Positions 18,005-26,502 of a stretch of 32,896 nt of DNA are shown here, in pieces. Made by a program: the position numbers and the translations under genes. Position 1 is the first letter of the stretch. Each line of letters opens with the position of its first letter. Source of the DNA: Gammaproteobacteria bacterium. Lineage in GTDB: Bacteria > Pseudomonadota > Gammaproteobacteria > Steroidobacterales > Steroidobacteraceae. The stretch lies in the NCBI GenBank assembly GCA_027452045.1, contig DAIDHH010000131.1:1-32896 (forward strand). The letters are read 5' to 3'. Under the pieces are notes generated by a model. That model saw nothing but the letters and a program-made list of their open reading frames with translations, had not been told where the DNA came from and did not search any database.

Positions 18005-19087
18005 TCACATCAGGAGCACGATCTTGCCGACATGGGCCTTCTCGAGGAACGCCCGCTGAGCCTGCGGCAGCTCCTGCAGCGTGAAGGTACTGGCGAGGAC
18101 GGCACGGATCTCACCCGCCTCGATGTAGCGGACGAGGTTCGCGAATACACCGGGCTCTGGAACCGTGCAGCCGTAGAGCGTCAGGTCTTTGAGATAGAGC
18201 GTACGCAGGTCAAGCGGCACGATCGGCCCGCCGATGGCGCCTGCGACCGCGTAGCGGCCGCCGCACTTGAGAACTTCGAGCAGCGAGGTGAAGGGCGCTC
18301 CACCGACAACGTCGATGACCGCATCGATCGACTCGCGGCCGAGCCGCGCGAGGAGGTCTTCGTTTCGCGCCAAGATCTCGGCGGCACCGAGCGCCCGGAG
18401 TCTTGCGGCCTTCTGCGCCCCCGCCACTGCGATCACCCGCGCGCCCCGTCTGAGCGCAAGCTGTACCGCGGCCGTTCCCACACCACCGGATGCCCCGGTG
18501 ACGAGGACGGCGTCACCGCGGGATATGTGGGCGCGGGTCAACATGTTCTCGGCAGCCGAGTACGAGCACGGGAACGAGGCGAGTTCGGCATCCGACAGCG
18601 TGCTCTCGATGCGCACCGCGTTCGCCTGCGGCACGACGACGAATTCCGCGAACGCGCCATTGCAGTCAGAGCCCAGGTAGCGCGCCCCGCCCTCGGGGGA
18701 CTGCGGTGCGGGACCGAGGACGGGATTGACGATGACCCGCTCGCCGATGCGGGCCGAGGAGACTCCCATGCCGACCGCCGCGATCTCTCCGCAGGCATCG
18801 GCGCCCTGGATCAACGGGAAAGCCACCGACGTTCCGCTCCAGCCGCCTGGACCCGCCAGATCCCGAGGGCGAGCCGCCCCGGCTTCACCGGACTCGATCG
18901 ACCGGTTGCCCTTCGCGTACCAGCCGATGCGCAGATTGATGTCGGTATTGTTGACCGCTGCGGCCCTGACACGCACGAGCACCTCTCCCGGACCCGGCGC
19001 CGGAACCGCCACGTCGCCGCGGTACTCGAGCGCCTCGAAGTCGCCGTGACCGGTCAACAGCCAGGCACGCATACGGGTGGGCGGCAT
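18005..19087 (-). CDS. Medium-chain dehydrogenase/reductase, quinone-oxidoreductase-like
   Basis: A 360-residue MDR-superfamily enzyme with an N-terminal GroES-like fold (PAPGPGEVLVRVRAAAVNNTD) and a Rossmann domain (VLVTGASGGVGTAAVQLALRRGARVIAV). The usual catalytic-zinc GHE motif is replaced by GADACGEI, and the structural-zinc cysteine cluster is absent. This points to the zinc-free quinone reductase/enoyl reductase branch, using NADPH to reduce an activated C=C or quinone. The ATG at 19087 has AGAGG 8 bases upstream. It converges on the mttB-like gene (1 bp between stops) and is divergent from the XRE-cupin regulator gene. Its role in the island is not clear from sequence. Confidence 0.9.
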   Translation of the reverse strand: MPPTRMRAWLLTGHGDFEALEYRGDVAVPAPGPGEVLVRVRAAAVNNTDINLRIGWYAKGNRSIESGEAGAARPRDLAGPGGWSGTSVAFPLIQGADACGEIAAVGMGVSSARIGERVIVNPVLGPAPQSPEGGARYLGSDCNGAFAEFVVVPQANAVRIESTLSDAELASFPCSYSAAENMLTRAHISRGDAVLVTGASGGVGTAAVQLALRRGARVIAVAGAQKAARLRALGAAEILARNEDLLARLGRESIDAVIDVVGGAPFTSLLEVLKCGGRYAVAGAIGGPIVPLDLRTLYLKDLTLYGCTVPEPGVFANLVRYIEAGEIRAVLASTFTLQELPQAQRAFLEKAHVGKIVLLM

Positions 19088-19160
19088 GTCTCAACCTCTG
19101 GCTCAGGCGACCCGGCGCATCGGACGGGCACGCCAGCACCCTCATGAACTTTTATGGGCA

Positions 19161-19182
19161 TATCTTCACGACTGTGAATATA
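19161..19182. promoter_or_regulatory. Palindrome in the XRE-cupin/MDR divergent promoter
   Basis: TATCTTCAC-GACT-GTGAATATA: arms match at 8 of 9 positions, with a perfect TTCAC/GTGAA core. It sits in an AT-rich 126-bp divergent intergenic region. A TATACT hexamer (19179-19184) that could be a -10 element for the regulator overlaps its right arm, and a TATAAT on the minus strand (19195-19200) could serve the MDR gene. The position fits autorepression by the XRE-cupin protein. A related TTCGTGAA lies at 19200-19207. Confidence 0.55.
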
Positions 19183-19213
19183 CTTCCACTATCCATTATA
19201 TTCGTGAACCCCG

Positions 19214-19879
19214 ATGCGCGACAGATCCCCCACCATGAGACGCAGCAGCCGGCGCGCCGCTCCCCGCGGCACGGGGGCCGGTGCCGCACGGCGCCGCGCC
19301 GGCACGGCACACGCCTCCGCCATGAGCCCGCTCGGCGAGCAGATCCGTGACCTCAGGCTGGCCCGGGGCATGAGCGTCGCGGCACTCGCCAAGGCCATCG
19401 GCAAGTCGATCGGCTACGTGAGCCAGATCGAGCGCGGCCGCTCGGAGGTGTCGATCTCGACGCTCAAGGCGATCAGCGATGAGCTCGGTGTGCAGATCAG
19501 TTGGTTCTTCCAAGGGTACGATCCGCGCGTGCCGAGCGAACACGGCTACATCGTGCGCCGGGAGCACCGGCGGCGGCTTGACTTCCCGGGCACCGGCATC
19601 GAGGAGGAATTGCTCTCACCGACCCTCACCGGCGAGGCCGAGCTCATCCTCTCGACCTTCGCTCCGGGGGCGCGCAGCGGCGATGAGCCGGTATCGCGCA
19701 TGGCCGAGCAATCGGGCTACGTGATCGAAGGACAGCTCGAGCTCAGGATCGGCAGCAGGCGCTTCACGCTGCGTCCGGGCGACGCCTTCCGCATCGGACG
19801 CGGGGAGCCCTACACGGCGCGCAATCCCGGCCCCGTCAATTCCGTCTCGCTTTGGGTCATAGCCCCGCCGCGCTATTGA
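19214..19879 (+). CDS. XRE-family regulator with C-terminal cupin domain
   Basis: A 221-residue regulator. The XRE HTH lies at about residues 38-95 (LGEQIRDLRLARGMSVAALAKAIGKSIGYVSQIERGRSEVSISTLKAISDELGVQ), and a small-molecule-sensing cupin barrel occupies ~110-218 (YVIEGQLELRIGSRRFTLRPGDAFRIGRGEPYTARNPG). XRE-cupin proteins commonly control amine or amino-acid catabolic genes beside them (PuuR is an example). The start is uncertain: ATGs at 19214, 19235 and 19322 are in frame and none has a good ribosome site. The 19322 start gives MSPLGEQIRDL, directly at the HTH; the longer forms add a basic, Arg/Ala-rich tail. It lies 26 bp upstream of the first flavoprotein gene, so it probably heads that operon. 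Confidence 0.92.
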   Translation: MRDRSPTMRRSSRRAAPRGTGAGAARRRAGTAHASAMSPLGEQIRDLRLARGMSVAALAKAIGKSIGYVSQIERGRSEVSISTLKAISDELGVQISWFFQGYDPRVPSEHGYIVRREHRRRLDFPGTGIEEELLSPTLTGEAELILSTFAPGARSGDEPVSRMAEQSGYVIEGQLELRIGSRRFTLRPGDAFRIGRGEPYTARNPGPVNSVSLWVIAPPRY

Positions 19880-19905
19880 GCGGCTCATCCCCGCGAGGAC
19901 CTCAT

Positions 19906-22365
19906 ATGTCACTCCCGAGTCATGCTAGCGTGGTCATCGTCGGCGGCGGCGTCGCCGGCTGCTCCGTCGCCTACCACCTCACCCGGCTCGGCGTGACCGA
20001 TGTCGTGCTGCTCGAGCGCAAGCAGCTGACCTGTGGCACGACGTGGCACGCGGCAGGACTCGTCGGGCAGCTGCGTGCGACGCGCAACCTCACCGAGCTC
20101 GCCAAATACACCGCTGACCTCTTTCATGCCCTCGAGTCCGAGACCGGCCAAGCGACAGGCTTCCGGCAGAATGGCTCGATCAGCGTCGCCAAGACGCCGG
20201 AGCGCCTCGAGGAGCTCAAGCGCGGCGCCTCGATGGGCAAGAACTTCGGACTGGCGATCGAGCTGTTGTCTGCGGCCGAGATTCACGAGCGGTGGCCGCT
20301 GCTCGAGGTCGGCGACCTCCTCGGCGGCGTGTTTCTGCCGAAAGATGGCCAGACCAACCCCGTGGACACCACGCTCGCACTCATCAAAGGAGCCAGGCAA
20401 CGTGGCGCGCGCGTTTTCGAGAACACCGCCGTGTCACGCATTCTCATCGAGCGGGGCCGGGCGGTCGGTGTGGAGACGGTCGACGGGGCGGTTCGGGCCG
20501 ACACCGTCGTGCTCTGCGGCGGGATGTGGTCGCACCGCCTCGCAGCCGATGCGGGCGCAGCCGTGCCGCTGCATGCGGCGGAGCACTTCTACATCGTCAC
20601 CGAGCCGATTGCAGGCATCCAGCCGAATCTGCCGGTGCTGCGGGTTCAGGACGAGTGCGCATACTACAAGGAAGATGCGGGCAAGCTGCTCATGGGCTGC
20701 TTCGAGCCCATCGCCAAGCCCTGGGGGATGGAGGGCATCCCGGAGGACTTCTGCTTCGACTCCCTCCCCGAGGACCCCGAGCACTTCGAGCCCATCCTCG
20801 AGGCTGCCGTGCGGCGCGTGCCCGCCCTCGCCACGGCCGGCATCCAGCTCTTCTTCAATGGGCCGGAAAGCTTCACGCCCGATGACCGCTATTACCTTGG
20901 CGAGACTCCAGAGGTGCGCGACCTGTTCGTCGCGGCCGGATTCAATTCCGTCGGCATCGCAGCGAGCGGCGGCGTCGGCAAGGTCGTTGCACAGTGGATC
21001 GTCGATCGCCGTCCCCCGCTCGATCTCTGCGACGTCGACGTGCGGCGCGTCATGCCTTTTCAGTCCAACCGCCGCTACCTGCGTGACCGCACGGTCGAGA
21101 CGCTGGGCCTGCTTTACGCGATGCACTGGCCCTACTACCAATACACGACCGCGCGCAACGCCCGCCGCACGCCCCTGCACGACCGGCTGATCGCCGCGGG
21201 CGCGTGCATGGGCGAGACCGCCGGCTGGGAGCGTCCCAACTGGTTCGCCGCGCCGGGCTCCTCCCCCCGCTACGCATACTCCTACGGACGGCAGAACTGG
21301 TTCGAGGCCTGCCGGGCGGAGTGTCATGCGGTACGCGACCGCGTCGCGCTGTTCGACCAGAGCTCCTTTGCGAAATTCCTCGTGCAGGGCCCGGATGCGG
21401 CGACACTCCTCAACCGCCTCTCGACCGCGCAGATCGACGTGCCACCCGGGCGGATCATCTACACCCAATGGCTCAATGATCGCGGCGGCATCGAGGCGGA
21501 CCTGACCATCACGCGCATCTGCGGACACGAATACCTGGTCGTGACCTCGGCGATCAGCCAGACGCGAGATCTCGCGTGGCTGCGCCGGCACATCGCATCG
21601 GACGGCGAGCTGCGCTGCTGGGTCACCGATGTCACAGCCGGCATCGCGATGCTCGGCGTCATGGGCCCAGACAGCCGGTCGCTTCTTGAGGCCGTCTCGG
21701 GCGCAGATCTGTCCAATGCGGCGCACCCCTTCGGCTGTTCGCGTGAGATCGAGATCGGCTACGCGCGCGTGCGTGCGAGCCGCATCACCTACGTCGGGGA
21801 GCTCGGGTGGGAACTGTACATGTCCGCCGAGCACTGTCTCGATGTGTATGAGCGGCTGCTCGAGGCCGGCGAGGCCTTTGGCTTAAGACACGCGGGCTAC
21901 CATGCGATGGCCTCCTGCCGCATCGAGAAGGGCTACCGGCACTGGAGCCATGACATCGCCGATGAGGACACCCCGCTCGAGTCCGGGCTCGGGTTCACGG
22001 TCGCCTGGGACAAGACGGGCGGATTCATCGGCCGAGAGGCGCTGCTCGCGCAGCGTGACCGGGGCATTCTGCCCAAGCGCCTGGTGCAGGTCATGCTCCT
22101 CGAGGACGCACCGTCCACACCGCTTCTCTATCACGAGGAGCCGATCGTGCGAGACGGCCTCATCGTCGGCTCCATCAAGTCTGGGGCATACGGACACCGC
22201 CTCGGCAAGTCTCTCGGCATGGGCTACGTGAGCTGCCCCGAGGGGGTGAGCCGGGAGTGGCTGCGAGCGGGTCACTGGGAGGTCGAAGTGGCCTGCGAGC
22301 GCCACCCGGCCGAGGTGCGCCTAGAGCCCTGGTACGACCCGAAGAATGAGCGGATCAAGGCGTGA
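19906..22365 (+). CDS. FAD-dependent dimethylglycine/sarcosine dehydrogenase-like protein with GcvT domain
   Basis: An 819-residue flavoprotein with the two-part architecture of dimethylglycine and sarcosine dehydrogenases. Residues ~8-390 are a DAO-type FAD oxidoreductase (VVIVGGGVAGCSVAYHL, E37 for ADP-ribose). H48 in GTTWHAAG is the position of covalent FAD attachment in family members. An FAO-type linker domain follows. Residues ~450-815 are a GcvT-like folate-binding domain (FDQSSFAKFLVQGPDA; ITYVGELGWELYM; MASCRIEKGYRHWSHDI). Such enzymes oxidise an N-methyl group and pass formaldehyde-level carbon to tetrahydrofolate. The ATG at 19906 follows GAGGAC by 6 bases. The next gene starts inside its stop codon (GTGA), or 18 bp later. 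Confidence 0.93.
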   Translation: MSLPSHASVVIVGGGVAGCSVAYHLTRLGVTDVVLLERKQLTCGTTWHAAGLVGQLRATRNLTELAKYTADLFHALESETGQATGFRQNGSISVAKTPERLEELKRGASMGKNFGLAIELLSAAEIHERWPLLEVGDLLGGVFLPKDGQTNPVDTTLALIKGARQRGARVFENTAVSRILIERGRAVGVETVDGAVRADTVVLCGGMWSHRLAADAGAAVPLHAAEHFYIVTEPIAGIQPNLPVLRVQDECAYYKEDAGKLLMGCFEPIAKPWGMEGIPEDFCFDSLPEDPEHFEPILEAAVRRVPALATAGIQLFFNGPESFTPDDRYYLGETPEVRDLFVAAGFNSVGIAASGGVGKVVAQWIVDRRPPLDLCDVDVRRVMPFQSNRRYLRDRTVETLGLLYAMHWPYYQYTTARNARRTPLHDRLIAAGACMGETAGWERPNWFAAPGSSPRYAYSYGRQNWFEACRAECHAVRDRVALFDQSSFAKFLVQGPDAATLLNRLSTAQIDVPPGRIIYTQWLNDRGGIEADLTITRICGHEYLVVTSAISQTRDLAWLRRHIASDGELRCWVTDVTAGIAMLGVMGPDSRSLLEAVSGADLSNAAHPFGCSREIEIGYARVRASRITYVGELGWELYMSAEHCLDVYERLLEAGEAFGLRHAGYHAMASCRIEKGYRHWSHDIADEDTPLESGLGFTVAWDKTGGFIGREALLAQRDRGILPKRLVQVMLLEDAPSTPLLYHEEPIVRDGLIVGSIKSGAYGHRLGKSLGMGYVSCPEGVSREWLRAGHWEVEVACERHPAEVRLEPWYDPKNERIKA

Positions 22366-22382
22366 ACGGGGAGCCGATAACC

Positions 22383-24806
22383 GTGAAAACACATGCACAA
22401 GTGGTCGTCATAGGCGGCGGGGCGGTCGGTTGCAGCGCTCTCTTTCACCTGACGCAGTTGGGCGTCACCGATGTGGTCCTGGTGGAGCGGGATGAGCTCA
22501 CTGCCGGATCCACGTGGCATGCCGCAGGAAACGTCCCGACGTTCTCCACGTCGTGGAATCTCCTGAAGCTGCAGCGGTACACGACTCGCCTGTATGCCGA
22601 CCTGGCGCGCCGCACCGGCTATGAGATCAACTACCACGTCACCGGAAGCATCCGCCTCGCGCACACGCGAGACCGGCTCGATGAGTTCAGGCACATCAGC
22701 GCGCAGGCGCGGGCACAGGGGAGCGAGTTCGAGATCCTGAGTCCCGCCGACATCGCGGCGCGGTATCCCTTCATCCGCACCGAGGGTCTGCTCGCGGGCC
22801 TGTGGGATCCCTACGATGGGGACATCGACCCGGCGCAGATGACGCAGGCCCTGGCCAAGGGCGCCAGAGATCGCGGTGCGCAGATCTACCGCAATACCAA
22901 GGTCACCGCAATCGAACGCACGCCTTCCGGTGAGTGGCGCGTGGTTACGAATCAAGGCACCATCCAGGCGGCCGCGGTCATCAACGCAGCAGGTTACCGA
23001 GGGGGCGAAGTCGCCGCGATGGTCGGGCAGTACCTGCCCATCGTCACCCTGTCACACCAATACCTCGTGACCGAAGACATTCCGGAGCTCGTGGCGCGCG
23101 GCGCGGCCCGCCTGCCGCTTCTGCGTGATCCCGACGTCAGCTACTACCTGCGCCAGGAACGTCAGGGTCTGCTGCTCGGTCCCTACGAGTGGCAGGCGAC
23201 CGCACACTGGCTCGACGGACTTCCGCAGGAGTTCGCGCACCAGTTGTTCGACGATGATCTCGGGCGGCTCGAGAAGTACATCGAGGCGGCCTGCGAGCGC
23301 GTGCCCATCCTCGGCTCGGCCGGGAGCAAGACGGTGATCAACGGACCGATCCCGTATGCTCCGGACGGGAATCCCCTGATCGGGCCAGCCCCCGGACTGC
23401 CGGGCTTCTTCCACTGCTGCGCGTTCACCTTCGGCATCTCCCAGGCGGGCGGCGCGGGCAAGGTCATCGCCGAGTGGGTCGCGAACGGACAGCCCGAGTG
23501 GGACGTCTGGCCGCTCGACTCCCGTCGCTTTCTCGAATTTGCCAACTCCCGATACACGCTCGCGAAGGCCATCGAGACCTACCAGCAGGAGTACGGCATC
23601 GGTTACCCCATCGAGGAGCGCCCGGCCGGCCGGCCCGCCAAGACCTCACCGGTCTATCCGCGCCTGAAGGAAAAGGGGGCGCGCTTTGGCGCGCGAGGTG
23701 GCTGGGAGCGCGCGGTGTATTTTCCGAACCCCTCCGATCCGAGTGGCGCGCAGCCCTCCTTCAGAAGGCCCGCATGGCACGCTGCGCTCGCCCGCGAGTG
23801 CGCCGCAGTGGCGCAGCGCGTGGCGGTGCTCGATCTGCCCGGCTTCACCAAGTTCGAGGTGAGCGGCGCGGCCGCCCCTGCCTGGATCGATCACATGATC
23901 GCCGGAGCGCTGCCGCGGCCCGGGCGCTGCGGGCTCAATTACCTTTGCGCCGAACATGGCGGCATCGTCACGGAGATGACCGTGACGACGCTCACGCCGC
24001 AGCGCTACTGGCTCATCGGCGCCGCGGCCGGCGAGCGGCACGATGAGCACTGGCTCATGGAGCACCTGCCATCCGGGCAGGACGTGCGCATCGAGAACCT
24101 CTCGAGGCGCTTTGGCACGCTGATCGTCGCGGGCCCTAAGGCCCGGGAACTGCTCCAGAGCCTCACGCCGGCGGATCTGTCGAATGCGGCATTCCCCTGG
24201 CTCTCGGTGCGCACGATCGACATCGGTTACACGAAGGCTCTCGCGATACGCGTCAACTACGTAGGTGAGCTCGGCTGGGAGCTGCACATCCCGGTCGAGC
24301 ATGTGCTGTCGGTCTATGAGCTCATCTGGGAAGCGGGCGAACGCTTCGGCATCAGCGACTTCGGCCTGTATGCGATGGACAGCCTGCGGCTCGAGAAGTG
24401 CTATCGCTCATGGAAGGCCGACCTGACGAGCGAATACACCCCTTTCATGGCCTCGCTCGATCGCTTCGTGAGACTCGAGAAGCCCGGCGGATTCATCGGC
24501 CAGGAGGCGCTGCGGCGCGAGGCGGCGGCCGGTCCGAAGGAGCGGTTCGTGCCCCTCATCGTCGATGCGGCGGATGCGGATGCTTCCCCGGTATCGATCG
24601 TCTACGACGGCACGGCCACGGTCGGGCTCGTGACCTCCGGCGGCTTCGGCCATCGGCTCGGCAAGAGCATCGCCCTTGCCTACCTGCGCACCGACCTCGC
24701 CGTACCGGGCAGGACCCTTGAAGTGGAGATTCTCGGCGAGCGGCGCCGGGCAGTCGTTGCCCAGGAGCCCCTGTACGATCCCGAGAACGAGCGCCTGAGA
24801 TCGTAA
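22383..24806 (+). CDS. Second FAD-dependent demethylating dehydrogenase-like protein with GcvT domain
   Basis: An 807-residue paralogue of the preceding protein: FAD domain (VVVIGGGAVGCSALFHL; H46 in GSTWHAAG for likely covalent flavin), linker domain, and GcvT-like folate domain (VLDLPGFTKFEVSG; VNYVGELGWELHI; MDSLRLEKCYRSWKADL). Divergence between the two is strongest around the substrate face, e.g. GNVPTFSTSWNLLKLQRY here against GLVGQLRATRNLTELAKY. Together with domain-wide differences, this suggests different substrates or a heteromeric pair. The GTG at 22383 is chosen because GGGGAG lies 9 bases upstream. A GTG at 22362 overlaps the previous stop (GTGA) and would add seven residues. A convergent HD-GYP gene follows. 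Confidence 0.92.
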   Translation: MKTHAQVVVIGGGAVGCSALFHLTQLGVTDVVLVERDELTAGSTWHAAGNVPTFSTSWNLLKLQRYTTRLYADLARRTGYEINYHVTGSIRLAHTRDRLDEFRHISAQARAQGSEFEILSPADIAARYPFIRTEGLLAGLWDPYDGDIDPAQMTQALAKGARDRGAQIYRNTKVTAIERTPSGEWRVVTNQGTIQAAAVINAAGYRGGEVAAMVGQYLPIVTLSHQYLVTEDIPELVARGAARLPLLRDPDVSYYLRQERQGLLLGPYEWQATAHWLDGLPQEFAHQLFDDDLGRLEKYIEAACERVPILGSAGSKTVINGPIPYAPDGNPLIGPAPGLPGFFHCCAFTFGISQAGGAGKVIAEWVANGQPEWDVWPLDSRRFLEFANSRYTLAKAIETYQQEYGIGYPIEERPAGRPAKTSPVYPRLKEKGARFGARGGWERAVYFPNPSDPSGAQPSFRRPAWHAALARECAAVAQRVAVLDLPGFTKFEVSGAAAPAWIDHMIAGALPRPGRCGLNYLCAEHGGIVTEMTVTTLTPQRYWLIGAAAGERHDEHWLMEHLPSGQDVRIENLSRRFGTLIVAGPKARELLQSLTPADLSNAAFPWLSVRTIDIGYTKALAIRVNYVGELGWELHIPVEHVLSVYELIWEAGERFGISDFGLYAMDSLRLEKCYRSWKADLTSEYTPFMASLDRFVRLEKPGGFIGQEALRREAAAGPKERFVPLIVDAADADASPVSIVYDGTATVGLVTSGGFGHRLGKSIALAYLRTDLAVPGRTLEVEILGERRRAVVAQEPLYDPENERLRS

Positions 24807-24841
24807 GAGGCGCCGTCACACCGGGCGCACGCACAAGTCTC

Positions 24842-24864
24842 AGGCCCACTCTGGCGATGGGCCT
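24842..24864. terminator. Convergent-gene hairpin
   Basis: AGGCCCA-N9-TGGGCCT, a perfect 7-bp stem in the 74-bp gap between the second flavoprotein gene (plus) and the HD-GYP gene (minus). No U-tract follows on either strand, but the position fits a bidirectional terminator. Confidence 0.4.
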
Positions 24865-24880
24865 CGGTGCCCGCACTCCG

Positions 24881-26344
24881 CTAGGGTGAAGCGGGCGATC
24901 CCCACGGGGCGACTCTCTTCAGCGCATCGAGGCATTGGCCGTCGACCGCCGAGTCACGCTCCCTCTCCATGAGCGCAAGGGCCTGCTCAACAGGCGTTGG
25001 ACCACGATACGGGCGCTCGGCGGTGATGGCATCGAAGATGTCCGCCACGGTAATGATGCGCGTCTCGAGCCCAATCTCCCTGCCGGCGAGCCGCTTGGGA
25101 TAGCCTGTACCGTCCGGCCGCTCGTGGTGTGCCGCAGCGATCGGAGCGAGATCGCCGAAGACTCTAACCCTGCGCAGAATGTCTTCTGTGAACTGCGCAT
25201 GCCTTTTCACCGCTTCCCACTCCTGCTCATCCAGACGCCCGGGCTTGTCGAGAATCCCGTTGCTGACGCCGAGCTTGCCGATGTCATGGAGCAGTGCGCC
25301 GCGGCGCAGCCAGCGGCGGCGCGGCGCGCTCATCCCGAGCTCGAGCGCCACGGCCTCCGCGTACTGTGCCACCCGTTGACTGTGACCGTAGGTGAAGTTG
25401 CTCTTCGCATCGATGATGTCCGCGAACGCCTCGGCGATGCCATCGAGCCGCTGCTCGTCGATCAGGATCGAGCGGGCGGCGGGCTCGAGCCCCATGACGC
25501 GCTGCTCGAGCCCATCCGGATGCAGCCCCGACCAGAACGAGGGGCCGCGCGACACGCCGAGGAACGCTGTGCACAGCTGCGGATCGAACCATGATCCCGC
25601 GCGGCGGCGCACCTGGGCGCATGCGGCACGCTCACCGCCGATGGTGTTGAAGACGTCGGCCACCTGTGCAAGCAGGGCAATGCGCGAGTTCAAGGGAATG
25701 GCCGCGCCGCTCACGCCCTGCGGGCGACCCTTGCCGTTCCAGTGCTCATCGAGGCTGAATATTCCCGAAACCACCGCCTCGCCGAACCCGAGCCGCTGCA
25801 CGATGTCCGCTCCGCGCTCGCAGCGCGTATGCACCAGCTCCGTGGCGAGCTCTTGCCCGTTGCGGCACAGATTGATCAGGCGCCTGATGCGAGTGCGCAG
25901 CGCTTCGCCCGGGCCGGCGTGGCGCAGCACGAAGCCGGCGAGCTGCAGCAGGCTTTGCGAGTCGACGAGCTTGAAATCGCGCTTGGTGCGCAGCTCATCT
26001 CCGCCGTAAAGCTCCCATAGACGGGCCGCATTGCTGCTGCAGCCGGTATCCTTCAGCAGCAGCGTGTAGTAGAGGTCGGATAGCGCGCCGGCATCGAGCC
26101 CGATGGACTGCCCGATCTGCATCCCGATCCAACACGCGCGCAGGCAGTGCCCGGGAGGCTGGCCCTCCGTCAGATCGAGCGCGTAGCTCAGCGCTGCGAT
26201 GATTTCCGACAGACGCAGCGTGCTCACCGGGCTCGCCGTCGTGGGCGCCAGCCAGTCGGGGATTCCCGCCTGATGTGCCACAGCGTTCACGGTTACACGT
26301 TTGCTCGCTTCCGGGTCAGGTATCGGCGTTGTAGCAAATCCCAC
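24881..26344 (-). CDS. HD-GYP domain protein with an extra degenerate HD domain
   Basis: A 487-residue protein with two related halves. The C-terminal half (~300-475) is a cyclic-di-GMP phosphodiesterase-type HD-GYP domain: H-D in GALLHDIGKLGVSNGILDKPG, then AAHHERPDGTGYPKRLAG and VADIFDAITAERPYR. The N-terminal half (~40-240) looks like a second HD fold in which the HD pair is replaced by LLLKDTGCSSNAARL, while SLDEHWNGKGRPQG mimics the GYP motif region. The active half may therefore be only the C-terminal one. No REC, PAS or membrane segment is evident. It starts at GTG 26344, with no strong ribosome site. It is unrelated in sequence to its neighbours. Confidence 0.88.
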   Translation of the reverse strand: MGFATTPIPDPEASKRVTVNAVAHQAGIPDWLAPTTASPVSTLRLSEIIAALSYALDLTEGQPPGHCLRACWIGMQIGQSIGLDAGALSDLYYTLLLKDTGCSSNAARLWELYGGDELRTKRDFKLVDSQSLLQLAGFVLRHAGPGEALRTRIRRLINLCRNGQELATELVHTRCERGADIVQRLGFGEAVVSGIFSLDEHWNGKGRPQGVSGAAIPLNSRIALLAQVADVFNTIGGERAACAQVRRRAGSWFDPQLCTAFLGVSRGPSFWSGLHPDGLEQRVMGLEPAARSILIDEQRLDGIAEAFADIIDAKSNFTYGHSQRVAQYAEAVALELGMSAPRRRWLRRGALLHDIGKLGVSNGILDKPGRLDEQEWEAVKRHAQFTEDILRRVRVFGDLAPIAAAHHERPDGTGYPKRLAGREIGLETRIITVADIFDAITAERPYRGPTPVEQALALMERERDSAVDGQCLDALKRVAPWGSPASP

Positions 26345-26502
26345 CTGTGCCGATCGTGAGCCCGGTCACACTTCACCGGCACACCCCGGCGTGCGACAGC
26401 GCAATGACACGGCGCTCCCGCCTATGCGCGCGCCGCTCCCAGACCCGATCGGTCGATCCCCGCTCGCACCGTCTCCCCCGCACTCAGGTGGACATCGCCA
26501 CG

